Below the pieces are notes generated by a model, which did no database searches, was not told the origin of the DNA, and saw nothing but the letters and a program-made list of their open reading frames with translations. Made by a program: the position numbers and the translations under genes. Below, one piece after another: positions 24,927 to 37,300 of a stretch of DNA of 64,000 bases. This DNA is from Planoprotostelium fungivorum (taxonomy: Eukaryota > Evosea > Variosea > Cavosteliida > Cavosteliaceae). Each line of letters begins with the position of its first letter. Within the stretch, counting starts at the first letter, position 1. The DNA lies in assembly GCA_003024175.1 (NCBI GenBank), contig MDYQ01000098.1, forward strand, positions 1 through 64,000, written 5' to 3'.

Positions 24927-26326
24927 ATGATGGAGATCGTGGGTCAGTTGTCAGTTGAGACGGTTATACTCACAGAGATTCAGACATCGCTGTGAATTTG
25001 ACCGGTGAGAAAAGAAGAACGTTAGTGAGTTGATTGGAAAAGATGGAATGTTCAAAGGGTGGTATAATGGCAAACAATCACATACTGAAGATCTGTCGTC
25101 TGTATTGGACAGAGGTAATCACTCGAGATGCTTCGGTGGTCTGATGCATGCAGCGTACGCTCAAGGAGTGCAGAACATCATGATCACTGGAACAGATGAA
25201 GAAGATAGTTTCGAAGCCTTGAAACTCGCTCGAACCGACGGTGTGGTTTGTGGGTTACATAACAGATACTCAATCATTAGAAAGATCGTCTGTCGAGCAC
25301 TGTCGGCGTTCATCCCACGAGATGTAATGTGGGTGAAATGGAGTTCGTTTGCTCTGATCGTGCATAATGTAGGTGTTTGTGGAAAAGGGGGAGGAACAAG
25401 TGATGAACGAGTTGAAGAGGGTCTTAGAAGAAGGCAAAGGAAAGATATCCGCCATCGGTGAGTGTGGGTTAGACTACGAGAGGACCCAATACTGCTCGCC
25501 CGATTTACAGAAGATGTAAGGAGAGACGTACGACTATGTCTAACGAAATTAGATATTTCGAGAAGCAATTCGAATTGTCTGAACTCAGTGGTCTCCCCAT
25601 TTTCTTTCATCTTCGAGATGCAGCCGATGACTTCATAGGTTCGACATTACATAACGTCCCCCTTGGATATCTCATTGCACATCACTCCCATCACCGATCA
25701 CGACCATCAAACAACATCTCCGACATCATCTCACATCTCGACAGACATCGTCCGTAGGAACCGACACAGATTCACGCGAGGTGTCGTCCATTCATTCGTA
25801 AGTCCCCTTGCATCTTCCTCTTCTCACCCACGAAAGACAGGAACCCTCTCAGAGGCTGAGAGACTCATCGGACTGGACCTCTACATCGGCATCAACGGCT
25901 GCAGTCTAAAGACAGAAGAGAATGTAAATGTAGTCAAGTCTTTGCCTCTCGACCGCCTCATGGTCGAAACAGATGCCCCCTGGTGAGTCGAATCACATCC
26001 ATCACCGATCGCCGATGACGAAATAAAAATGAATCAGGTGCGAGATCCGAAAGAGCCATGCGGGTCACAAGTACGTCAAGACAGAGTTCACCAGTCGAGA
26101 CAAGAAGAAGTGGTCCAGTGAGAATCTAGTCAAAGGAAGGAACGAGCCATGCGCCATCATGTGTGTATCTCATGTTGTTCACACAGACCCGAGATGGTGT
26201 GGAGTGATGCTGATGTCTTACAGACAAGTCGTCGAAGTTATCGCGGGGTGTCAAGGAAAGACAACAGAAGAGGTCTGCAGAGTCACAACACAGAATGCAA
26301 AGAAGGTCTTCTTTCATAAAGAGTAG
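24927..26326 (+). CDS. TatD-family metal-dependent deoxyribonuclease
   Basis: Predicted TIM-barrel nuclease of the TATDN1 group, linked in other organisms to DNA repair and apoptotic DNA breakdown. The first exon gives MMEIV and splices to [17 protein letters not shown]. Later segments are [37 protein letters not shown] (metal-site Glu), [10 protein letters not shown] (metal-site His), GVVHSF and [14 protein letters not shown] (catalytic Asp). These are the family motifs in the right order. The start choice restores the usual DIAVNLTD opening. About seven short introns. The stop is TAG at 26324. Confidence 0.85.
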
Positions 26327-26617
26327 AAGAGACGATGATGATGGTGATGGCGAGGTTTGTGATGATTTTATTGGAAAACAATCTACTTTCTGTTGAGAAT
26401 CTTGTCGCGCAGCTGCAATCATTCAGACATGAACAGATGATGGAGGAAGAAGAAGATGTCATCTCACTCTATCTCCGGCGTCTTCGATGGTTCTCTCGGC
26501 CTTTCTGTGAAAGCTTCAATTCAAAGTGTTCTCATTGATGATGGGGCTATCGTCATTAAGGTCGTAGAGTGGAAGAGAAGAAGGGTGCTCCACAGAGGAA
26601 GAAGAAGGTGAGATGAC

Positions 26618-27394
26618 TTACATCTCTTCGGCGGCGTTGACGATCTTGTTTCCGATCTTGGTAGTGAGATCTCTGACTTTCAGTCCGAGTTGTTGGCCAG
26701 CGTTCTGTGGGTTGTATCCGCTCTGCCATTCGAAGAAAGGCTTTCTGCCCGAGTTTCTGTCGATGATTAGAATGTCTTCCATCATACGTGCAATCATTAC
26801 CTGTCGAAGAGTCCGATGAAACCATCGAGGGGGTGGATCTCAAGGTTGGGCTGCATCTCTGTCAATTGAAATGATGGAAACGTCTTTCATTCGTTTCGAT
26901 CAACTCACGTGGGCACGGGGAATGTTCTTCTGGACTTGTTTGGCGGTGGTTCGGAGGGCCTCGTCGGCTTCGGTGGCAGTCTTGTAAGTCTTATTGTTGT
27001 ATACGAACCATCTCTCTGTGGAGAAGATGGGTCTGTACGATGGTTCCTGATTTCAGTCATTCGATTGCATTACACAGTGACGTCATCTCACCGCTCTCAG
27101 GTAGACTGGAACCTCTCCTGGTTGCAGAGGGGCTCTTGTGATCGTCTTTGGCGAAGAAGAGAAGAATGATTGTAAGAATCCAATCGTTCCCTCGATGGGA
27201 TGGATCTCAAAGTTGTAATGTCTAAAGATGCCTTCAATCCTTGTGACCACGCTTCAGAGGTGATAGAGTATAACTCACGAGGCGTATTCGTTCTTCGTGT
27301 TGATCTGAGCCAAAGCCTTGCCAACTGCCTGATCGGATTGAGCGTCGAAATCGTTTCCAAAGGTGGCGCTGGTGGCAAATTTTTTCGTGTCCAT
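26618..27394 (-). CDS. Small protein of unknown function with two EIHP-x-x-G-x-IG repeats
   Basis: About 175 residues from five short exons. It starts MDTKKFATSATFGNDFDAQS. It contains FEIHPIEGTIGFL and later LEIHPLDGFIGLFDR, two copies of one motif. Between them is RWFVYNNKTYKTATEADEAL, and the C-terminus is SGYNPQNAGQQLGLKVRDL and on. There is no signal peptide or membrane segment. I do not recognise the family. The conserved splice frames and motif repetition argue that the gene is real. Confidence 0.55.
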
Positions 27395-27481
27395 GATGTC
27401 TTTCTCTTCTGTGTCTGTGTGAGGAGGTGGACCTCTCCCTCTGTGTTCCACGCGAAATTTCCGACTCCTTTTACAATCGTG

Positions 27482-27829
27482 TCACGTGAACCACACTGTG
27501 ATTTTAGACATTCTGTCCAGTGTCTGTTCGTGGTTCAGACTCCACCCCACTGTCCTGCCCTCCCTGTCGACAGATTTACCAGTGAATATCACCTTGATGG
27601 AAGATATGTAGGTTACGTACGGTTTGCCTCTCACAACAGGACCACACGTGGTCTCGTGCAGAGGGAGAACTCGTCGGCTGACAGACACGAGAAATCTACA
27701 TCCTTTCGCTCCTCGCAAGTAATGTACTCTGCTCTTAAGAGATCCTGTTGTAAGGCCAGCAAACTTCAGGGGGGTCGCATATCTGCGATCCACCAGAAAG
27801 TTGTACAGTTTCACACGGGGGGCCTTCAT
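27482..27829 (-). CDS. Uncertain basic ORF, 115 residues
   Basis: A minus-strand ATG frame opening MKAPRVKLYNFLVDRR is rich in Arg and Lys and could be a small mitochondrial or ribosomal-type protein. I recognise no family and see no clear exon partners in the flanking 27.4-28.2 kb. The opposite strand also has an open frame here. It is kept as a low-confidence candidate. Confidence 0.2.
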   Translation of the reverse strand: MKAPRVKLYNFLVDRRYATPLKFAGLTTGSLKSRVHYLRGAKGCRFLVSVSRRVLPLHETTCGPVVRGKPYVTYISSIKVIFTGKSVDREGRTVGWSLNHEQTLDRMSKITVWFT

Positions 27830-28201
27830 TCGATGTGGAGCATTCTATCAGAAACGGGTGTGTGTAGATTGCACCTCCTCCTTTCGTTGCCTAAGGGCAT
27901 GGGCTGGATGAAATTCTGGACGAAAATTCATCTTCCAACTTGATTGAAGAGTCTTTCCACGAGAACCACACTTGGTTTTTCACCTCTCTGTGACTCGAAC
28001 GAAGGAAAGACTGGCCAGTGACACGCACAACACCACGCATCGGACGACGATCTCAGAGGAGGAATAGAACAGGTGAGAGAGGAATAGAATTTGGGGGGGC
28101 GTGACCGTGTTCGGGAGGTCACACACTGTGATGCAACATGTTCACCCATGGAAAACACCATGTGTAGAGGATTGGGACTGACTCGAGTACAGAAGTAGAA
28201 C

Positions 28202-29167
28202 ATGACCGAGGTGATGTCAAGTGGGGGCAACCTGCTAGCGCCAGGCATGGGGGACGCAACGAAAAAAAAGAAGGTCTCTTCCAAGAGGAAGACCAACGAA
28301 TTACTGGCCATGGCTCAACCTCAGATAGCACCGGTTTCTTTCAACCTCTCATCGGCTCTCACCCATTTTCTAAAGGAGAAAGGAATAGAAAACCAAGAGA
28401 AAGCACCTGTCCTCTCTCAGCAGGTGAAGTCACTTGATCTTTGAGAAGAACCCCCCAGTCTTATCGAATGATAGGCATCAGAAGACACCATGAGAGCGGA
28501 TGCAGGGGACTCGGACAAGCAGAAGGACGTCACTGAGGCGCTTCAGAAGATCAAGAGACTCAACAAACAATTTCAGAGGAAGCAGAACCGACAAGCATCC
28601 AGGAGAAAGCATGCCGAGAGAAACACGTCCAGCTCCTCTTCAGAAGTCCACTCCGACGACAGCCTCTCTGCCGAAGACGAGAGGAGCAGCTTCGAGAAGA
28701 AGAGGAGAGAAGAGAGCATATCCCCACCAACCAAACACCACGAACACAACGCAACAACCCCCATCTCACGTAGACTCCCACCACCCCAGGCACTGCACCT
28801 GGCTGGAAGGTTCTCGATCAGTGAGCTGGTCAACTCGACAGACAAGTTCCCGCTCGTCGTCCAGACTGTACAGAACACACCATCCACCTCTTCACCGACG
28901 CTCGCTTCACCCAAGATGATCGAATATCCAATCAATCACGTCAGACATTTTCGATCGATGTCAGTGCCCAGCCGACTTTCGATGAGAGAGGGAAGCAGAG
29001 GCATACTCAAGAGGAGACCTTCATTTGGAGTCGACAGAACCAGGATGGTATCATTCGACCACGCTGTAAATCATAAGGAGAGGGGAGACAACATGGAAAT
29101 AGACCGTTCGAACTCGATGGATAGCTTAGCCGCTGTGGCGACTATGGCGTTAGATTCGTCTGAATAA
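28202..29167 (+). CDS. Low-complexity protein with SILK-like and RVxF-like PP1-docking motifs
   Basis: Two exons joined across an intron at about 28423-28475 give about 300 residues. The protein is mostly charged and probably disordered, with a basic coiled region (KIKRLNKQFQRKQNRQ) and Ser/Glu/Arg-rich stretches that suggest a nucleus. Near the C-terminus RGILKRRPSFG is followed by RTRMVSFDH. GILK matches the SILK motif and RMVSF matches RVxF, the two classic docking motifs for protein phosphatase 1, in the order and close spacing seen in known PP1 regulators. The protein family itself is not recognised. Confidence 0.6.
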
Positions 29168-29258
29168 AGAATGTCATTCTGTGATGTGGCTGTCATTTTC
29201 AACTTGAAGTGCAAGATCTGATCTCTCTGATCACATTGGATCTCAAGATACGAAAGCG

Positions 29259-31473
29259 ATGTCTGACAATAAGACGAAGCAAGTTCCCATTGGACAACCT
29301 TCGTCCACCATCTTGACGAACAAGCCAACTTTTCAAAAGGAAGTCAATGAGGTACTAATGTCTATCGATCCATCTGCGTCGATCTGACGCTGTATGATGA
29401 TAGGTTAGAGTGTGGAGATTCTTGGATTCTATCTTGTGGACTTGGGGATATCTCACCGCAGCATTGTTCGTCGCGGCTCTGATTGTTTCACTCAGCAATG
29501 TTATCTCAGGTATACGATGATTTTCATTGTCTTCTCACCTCTCACAGGCGCATGGACCGAAGAGGATGTCGTTTATGAAGAAAACTCGATGGGTCTGGGT
29601 GGTCTGTTCTCCATCTTCTCACTATACGCACTGTCTGCGGTCTCGCTCTACTTCCAGTACAGAACATTGCAAGGTACACATGATTTACATCAATGATTGA
29701 CATCTTCAGTCGGAACACCAACAACCAATTCTCTCATCCAAAAGATCACTTCGTTAGTACCTTCTGCGGTCCTTTACTTTCCTCTGAACTTCCTCTCGAT
29801 GGGTGTCCTCTTTCATTGGTTCTTCTGCATCTTGTTTCTGTCCGATGATCTTCCCATCGCCAACGACCAGAACCCTTCTCTCGTAAGATCTCATTACCTT
29901 CATCACATTTCAAACATCGACATGTGTTCATCGATGTTGATACGTCTGACGCAGGTGGATCACAGGAATGTATTAGATGTACAGTGGAGCTTACTCTCCC
30001 TCTCTGGACCGGTCTTGGTTCTCTTGTGGACGTTCGAGTACTTCAGAAACGATCAATACGTTCTCCACTTCACTTCCACCCAGAAGGTGAGCGAACATTA
30101 CGAAACATCTTTATTTCATCATACAACATCCTGCCTCATCTCACAGACCATTCATTATCTTTCATCGATGAACGAAAGACAGACGAAACTGATCAAGACA
30201 CTCTTGGAGGACCATAAGAAAGTGTTGGAGAAGAGCTTGACCACTACGGCTATCTCCGTGTCCCTCTTCATCTTCATGTATCTGCTTTTGGGACCCAGGT
30301 GGAGTCGATCGAGGATAATGTAGAGTTTGACCATCGACAGTTACGAGTTCACCGTACTCACACCCAGGATCTTCTTCCGCATCTTCTTCGCTCATTTCTT
30401 CTCGTATCTGCTCCTCGAAGTGGGCTCCCTCATTTTGAAGACGGTTCATACTCGTCCGCACCGCTGGCTCAGTTACCACCTCTTACAGACCATCGACGAG
30501 AAGAATTCGTCTTACATTCAGGTCAGACATCATCCGATATCGTATCACATCACATCCCCATCTGCCCCCCTCTCCATCAACACAACACATCATCACTACT
30601 CCACCCCTTTCGATCTGTATCCCCTGTGATTCGAACACCTCATCCTCCATATCCATCATTCCCCCTCTCCTCAGACCTGGAACCGGAACAACCTGCTGTC
30701 TGACACAACCGAACCTCAGCTGATTCTCTTTAGCACCTCGGCTGGCAGGACTTGGTGTCCACCTCCCTCGAAGAAGACCCCAGGAGGAGACAATTCCTCT
30801 TCACGGATGGCAATGGGGCAGGTCGGTCAACTCTCACGTCAGATGGATATTGACTCACACAGGCTGGAGGGCTTTCAGTGATCGCAGCTTATATCTCCTG
30901 CGCCAAGCAGACGTCAACCTCTCTTCTCTACAAATCTCCATGTGGTGTGTGGAATGTGAGTACCCGCTGTACGCAAATGGTTCACAAGACTGCCTCGTAC
31001 TATCTGTTATGAAATTTCAAGTTACCACAATGACCCGGTCTGGATACTCATTACTCTCAGGTGTAACGCACCTGTGCCGCAGGTCCACAGAGGAAGATAG
31101 GCTGGGGATACTGGAAGCCGTCCACAGTGTTCCCCGCTTTGCTGCCGCGCTATCGGAGCTGCATAGGAGGACCCAGTCGAGGTGAAATATTTCACATAGA
31201 GGCGTGGAACTGCCGGTGTAACCTGTGCTGACAGGGAGGGATCTGAGATGACGGGCAAGCTGGTGGAAGGAGAAGTGGCGGCAGAAAGAGATCTGACATA
31301 CAAGCTGCGGCTGTTAACGCAAGGTGATAGATCGAGTCTCTAATTTACTCGCCCCAGTTCCATTCTGACAGGTCAACGCAGTGACTGAGGCTGCCAGTCG
31401 AGAGCTGAGCTCTGTCTTTGGGGATAGCATGGCTTACATGATGATGAGAAGCCAGGCGGCTGAGAGGCGTTGA
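29259..31473 (+). CDS. Multipass membrane protein, possible NDC1-type nucleoporin
   Basis: The N-terminal half holds about six predicted membrane helices (for example LTAALFVAALIVSLSNVIS, LFSIFSLYALSAVSLYF, VLYFPLNFLSMGVLFHWFF, ISVSLFIFMYLLLG). It is followed by a soluble half with FTVLTPRIFFRIFFAHFFS and GWRAFSDRSLYLLRQ. Six N-terminal helices followed by a soluble half is the layout of NDC1, the pore-membrane nucleoporin. That match is by architecture and weak similarity only. The last exons read REGSEMTGKLVEGEVAAERD and AVTEAASRELSSVFGDSM. The stop is TGA at 31471. More than ten short introns. Confidence 0.5.
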
Positions 31474-31662
31474 GTTGACTCTGTCTCACCTCAGCAGAGG
31501 TGGAGAAGAAGAGTATAAATTCGATGATTTGACGGGTAATTTTGTGGCACCTTATCCCGTTGTTCCGTTGCCCTAGTATATCGGCTTTCTCTGCTTTCGG
31601 ACCCTCAACAACCACTTCGCACACAGTTTGAAAAGAACAACCTCCATCCTTACACAGACATC

Positions 31663-32764
31663 ATGAACCTCCAATTCACCAGTGCATACGGAAGCAACGT
31701 GACACTGGACACCGTGGCGTCTGAGCAACTGAGAAATCGATATTGTCAGTCTGCCACCGTTCCAGAGGGCTCTTCGAAGAAGAACAGCTACCCCGTCCTG
31801 CGCCTCAAAGGCTTCTCGGAGAGTTCCCAGGGACCACACGATGTGATCATACAACCCCTCCTTGTGATGGCCCCCGATAGAAAGATGATTGAGAGTGGAA
31901 CTATCACACCCGACCACTGCACAACTTCGACCGTCTTTCAGTTTCCCGTGCTAGAGACCAATGCCACACAGACCGAGATCAAGTTGAAGATGCCAGCTAA
32001 CAGAACACACGTCCCCGCCGCCCTTGGGGATCACTTCGCCATCTTCTTTTCCGTTCAGGTTCGTATCATATGATCCATTCTATTCTATTGGAACAACCGG
32101 AACCGATTTCATCCACAGAATCCATCGTCGATTGATGCATTGACACTATCTATAGGTCGATGGATTTTTACATGGTTGGGCCATTAGCAACAGTTTCCGA
32201 CTCTGCGGAAAATTGAACCAGATGGTCTTCAAGCACAACTCCGAAGAGAGAGTCAGGAGACACACCAAGAGACAAAAGAAACACGAATTCCTGCAAGGTG
32301 TTGTCAAGGGTTTGAAGCAGAAGTCCAAGGTCACCGTAGAGGTGATCGATCGACTTACGTTCTTCATCTGACATGATGCAGTGCGATAGTAAATTCACGA
32401 ACGCTCTGAGAGAGGCCATCGACAACAAGAACGATTCAAAGGGCGACAGCGAAGAGTCTTCACCCAGCATGTCACCTCTCTCATCTCCATCATCCGCCTT
32501 CGATCTGACGGCCCCCATCGAGTTCATCAAGGAAGAGGAAGAGACGAGCGGGTCTGTATCACCCTTCGAATGTGCCAGACAGCAAGTCATCGGCCAATCG
32601 AACCGGCCTTGGTTGTCCCAAGAGCCCAACGTGGCCCCCAAGCGAAACTACTTTGATGTGAGTTACCCTCTCCTCCGATGTACAACGTCTGATGGACTCT
32701 TCAGATGCTAGATCGCATGTTCGAAGCTTCTTTCGCACCATCCACCACTTCGTTCATGGTGTAG
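31663..32764 (+). CDS. Possible Ig-fold (STAT/CudA/Rel-like) DNA-binding protein
   Basis: Four exons; introns at about 32060-32157, 32344-32384 and 32659-32704. The N-terminal half (IIQPLLVMAPDRKMIESG; ALGDHFAIFFSVQVDGFLHGWAISNSFRL) looks like a beta-rich domain ending in a basic patch (RRHTKRQKKHE). The C-terminal part is acidic and Ser/Pro-rich. This layout, with the phrase SN-x-FRL, recalls Rel/STAT-type DNA-binding domains and the amoebozoan CudA factors, but the similarity is faint. A transcription regulator is inference only. Confidence 0.4.
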
Positions 32765-33098
32765 ACGATCTCTCGCGTTGTACAGAGGAGGGGAGATCTT
32801 GTACCATACTGTGATTAACTAGAATCGAATTTTGAACATAGAGGAAATGAATAAAAGGAAGTCGAAGCGTTCATTGTCTTTCCATCGACTTCTGAGGACC
32901 GGTCAACGGTCGAAATAAACCTGTCACCCCTCATCTCTATGCTCACGTAAGGGTCACTGATGGAAATTGTCCGGTGTGGCGTATGTTCAAGCAATATCAC
33001 GTAATACGATCGTATTAATTGTGTCTCAGATTTACGACGACGCAGCAGCTCCACTTATCATATATCGTCTATTTTCGTACCTGAGGTGACGCCATGTG

Positions 33099-34164
33099 CT
33101 ACACCACCTCACTGGTTTTATTTGAAAGTGTTTCCGCGGACCCGTCCATCTTGGACACCAGCAGACCCCACAACTCACGTGACAAAGTGAATCGCACGTT
33201 GATGACTGTCATCCAGATGATGTGGAAATACGCAGATGTGATGTCGCAGATGAAAGACAATGGGCTGCAATGCGTGACCAGAGATGATGTGACGATCGAA
33301 CGAAGGTATTTATCATGTCGTCTCTAAATTCATTACAGTGTCCAGAGGAAATGGATGCGTCACTCCGATGTAGGTCACTGCAATTGTATCACGCCGTTGC
33401 CTCATCGATATCATGTCATACGCACCCACGATGATGCCATTCAGCCGGAATTTAACTCTTCCACCACTGGTCGTGTATTCTTGCAGTATACCGTAATTTG
33501 TATTTACATCGCTGCAGATGATGTCTATCTGCACCGGAAACACCTGCTCATCTCTCAACACTACTCAAAATAATGTCTCAAAGAGTCCGCGAGAGAAAAG
33601 GTCTCCTCACCGTTAATGATCGTTTTGGAATGAAAACGAAGCCAGATTTGACTGTACCGAAAGGGTCTCCCTTGTGTGTTATGTTCATGTTTAACGACTC
33701 GATGTGAATATCTACATAATTATCGTTCGTCACGTTGATGTATACCTGTGAGCGTGAGTTGTCTACGTTGAGAAAGAATAAGTACCGTAATGTTCATGTG
33801 AACTGAGGCAGGTGGACTCTCGGCCCTGCTAATGTGTATGTAATGATTTTCAACTCGATCGATGGCAGCTGTGATCACTGAGATCGACGAGGAATAATAA
33901 ATTCGGCGACTCACTGTTAGGAATTCGAGGAAAGAGGAAGAAGACCAAGATGATGATGAAAAATGCGAGTACGACTAAAGCGCCACACACTGATAATGCT
34001 ACTCTATTGATGACACGTTAAACCGTATTCAAAGCCCATAGTATACGAGATCGAATGATGTAAAATGTAAAATCGAGATCTCACTTTTTCAGACGGTCCC
34101 GCCGCGTGTGTATCGATATAGCGTATCGATTCTCGTCCAAATTATAGAATGAGTGGGTCATCAT
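33099..34164 (-). CDS. Single-pass membrane protein with LEA_2/WHy-like domain
   Basis: The first exon encodes a short N-terminal part (MMTHSFYNLDENRYAI). After an intron comes one membrane helix (LSVCGALVVLAFFIIILVFFLF), then an extracellular or lumenal beta domain with HMNITVYINVTNDNYVDIHIESLNM, GTVKSGFVFIP and VKFRLNGIIVGAYDM. This is the layout of plant NDR1/HIN1-like and other LEA_2 proteins. The 3' end is uncertain: either TAG at 33099 or a shorter reading. An unassigned minus-strand frame at 32815-33054 could be extra 3' sequence. Confidence 0.5.
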
Positions 34165-34304
34165 CGTGCTGATTCACCAACGATTGGCTCCTCGAAATAT
34201 GATTTTTTACAACCGCTCTGTCCGTAACCTGGCAGCACCGGCTCTTTTCTCTCGAATTCAAACAAAGACAACAATCCTTTATATACAAAAGCAACATCGA
34301 CTCA

Positions 34305-37300
34305 TTAGAAGAGGTTGAAGAGGATGATGACCGTGCCTGAGCGCTCTAGAGCCGAGGCACCTCCCAAGATCAGATCGCTGTATCCATCTCCATCGACATC
34401 TTTGGCGAGAACTGAGCATCCATTCAGTCTTCCATTCACAAGTGTATCTTCACCTTCTCTACCGAGGAGGCCACCATTCAGTGAAGAGAAGGCACAGAAG
34501 TCAGCCTTCACCGGGTCTCTCTTCTGATCACCTCCACGCCACACGTAGACTCCACCATTGTTCACATCTGCATTCTCATCAACATCCATCTTCCATCACA
34601 TGATGATGAGATCTCACCATTGAAGAGACGATTGAACCTCCAAGGCTGACTGACGTACAGGTCGTCCCTTCCATCTCCATCGAAATCGGCGAATCCAATG
34701 GAGAATCCAAATCTGGACTCCAGCTGCGTGTGGCCCATGAACACATCCCCCACCGTCACCTCCTTTGTGGTCACGTGACCCTTCAGCCCCCTCAGGCTCA
34801 GCGACATGACCAATCCCGATTCCCTCTCGGATTTCGCATCGGCCGTAGGGAGGCCCACCCACAGCATGGGCTCGCTCTTGTTGCTGTACAACGTCACGAG
34901 ATTTCATCGGGTTCTCTCTCACCCTCCGATGCTTCCGACGGTGAATACGTATCCGAACCTCTTGTTGTCGTCGATGCCCTTCACGCCCACGATGGACCAC
35001 AACTGTTCGTGTGAATTCGGACTCTCTCGGAATTCGGACTCGCTCGGAATTCCGACTCACCTCTTGCGGACCGCTGGAATTGAATTCGGACAAGTCGAAG
35101 GCCGTGATCTTTCCCAGGGGAGGAGAGGACAGAGGCTTGTGCTTGAAGGTGGTGGCATAATTGGGTGAGCTGACCAGGAGCAGCCTCTTACCCTCCACCT
35201 CAGTGACCAATGTGCGGTAGCCATACCAACCGAAGGCGTCCAGGCCATACGAGTTCCAGTCTGTGTCTTCGTCGGTGAAGGTGGTGCCCGGTGTCCTCTC
35301 TCTGTTGGATAAGAGGATCATGACTTGTCCGTGTTGTCGTACGCTGGTGTCCACTGCATAAGGGATCGTGGCGTAAGGTGAGGCCACAATGAGATCGGGG
35401 TTTCCGTCTCCATCGATATCTCCAGTGGAGAGAGAGCTACCTGTCACCTCGTCAGCACAGACATGGCAGGTTGTAGAACGCACCGATCTGAGCCCAATCG
35501 TAGAGGGAGATGAGGGTGGAGTGACGTTCAAAGGAGAGACCCTGTTTCCCGCCAAAGAAGATGTGAACGATTCCAGTGTAACTCAAATCTTCGCCACCGT
35601 AGCCAGGGGAAGACACGATGAGGTCGGTGTAGCCGTCTAAATTGAAATCGAGGGCGATCAACCGGGTGCCGAATTTTCCGCCCTCGGTGGGACCGTATAG
35701 AACAGTCTTGGAGACCTGGGGAAGTCGGTTCGTTGTAGATGAGATGGAGCTCACGTTCTTGACGTCGTATCGGTGGTGACCTGGTAGTCTGTACTGGAAG
35801 TCTCTCACTACGAAGATTGCTCCTCCCTGGGCCACACCTGATCACGTGGTGAGAAGGTTGCGTCTCTTCTTCATCACATGAGGTGATGTGTCGATGATGA
35901 TCGTGAGATGATGATCGTGAGATGATGATCGTGAGATGATGATCACCGTGTCCACTGTGTCCGGGTGAACCGATGGCCAATTCGATCTTTCCATCTGTTC
36001 TATATCAGTCCACTCGCATTTCAATTATCCCTCCTCACCTCCATTGTAATCTCCATACGCCAGACTGCTTCCCAACTCACTCATGTGTCCTTCATTCACG
36101 TAGGTGATCGAATTCAGAGTGGACTTTTCATCTCCACACCAACTACTCCCATCAGTCTCGTTCAACAATGCATTCTTACTTGTTCTCCGTAGCAGCCGGG
36201 GCTGCCACGGGCTGCTTCACATTCAGTGGCTTGGTTCCCTCTTGCGGTTGGATGAGGAGACCGTTGTCAACTCTCTTCGTCTCCACGATTGGCTTCTCGA
36301 TTGTCTTAGGGTACAGATCTCTCCACAAGTTGTAGTCAGTGACGTTGGTGTACTTGTCAAAGTCTCTGACCAGAATGACGCAAGGCTCGAATGTACCAGT
36401 CTCGATCGAAGAGATGGTATCTGTTCGTTCGTTCAGTCATCAGGTTCAAGATGATGATGATGGACAACTCATGTGTGAACATTTACCTTTCCAGCATCTC
36501 ACAGCCCAAGTAGCCATATCATTGATGCCACCCATCCACCACGAGTGAAGATTCTCCACCAAGAAAGTGGCCTTGGTAGTCTCGTAACCGTAGGCAGCAG
36601 GTACCGGTAAGTTTCGAATGGCGAGATACTCTCCGTACGCTTCCGTGTTGCAGACGTCCAAGATGGTGGGTGTCAACAGTGTGTAATTGGTCATGTGAAA
36701 GATCTCCACCAGAGCATCCGTGGGGATGTACCTATTTGTTCTCTTTTAATTCATCTCTCTTTCACATCTATATCCTATGTGAAGAGGGCAAACAAGGTGG
36801 TGAACGATGATGGTGATGGATGATGGATGAGAGGGGATACACACCAGTGAGCCACTGGAGGGACTTGCTGAGTGAAGAAGAGCTCGATGTCACCTCCTAC
36901 GTCGGCGGCCGTGTGGGCAGATCCGTATACGCCTTGGAAATTGGCAAAGGACATGGCAGGGATGAAACCTTTGGAGATCAGTTGTGACGTGGGTTGGTCG
37001 TTCACCTTGGTTGATGTCTTCCACGCCAGCGAGGTCATGCCATAGAGTGTCGGCCTGATGTGGGATGAGAAGATGTGAGAGGACAGATGGAAAGGAGATG
37101 GACCCACCGCATCGTGAGCGACGACACCCATCATGAAGGCGACTAATTTCCTGGCTTCGCTGTTCCAGGGTTTCTCGTAATGGTCGTGAAGGTATCTAAC
37201 TGCACTGGCCATGAATGGTTCCTGGTATCACGTAAGTCAATTTGTTTCCAATGTATGGGTCACCCAATGGGAAGTCTCAGAAGCCTCTGTGGAGTGTGAG

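Noticed and set aside
24950-24986. Alternative villin start MSESL at 24986
   Set aside because: It overlaps the TatD first exons and no acceptor joins it well to the next villin exon; the ATG at 24831 is simpler.
27200-27943. Plus-strand open frame of 247 codons
   Set aside because: It is antisense to the exons of the EIHP-motif gene in its first 200 bases and shows low-quality composition after that, with no family features.
28573-28935. Minus-strand frame of 120 codons
   Set aside because: Antisense shadow of the SILK/RVxF protein; its composition mirrors the Ser/Arg-rich sense strand.
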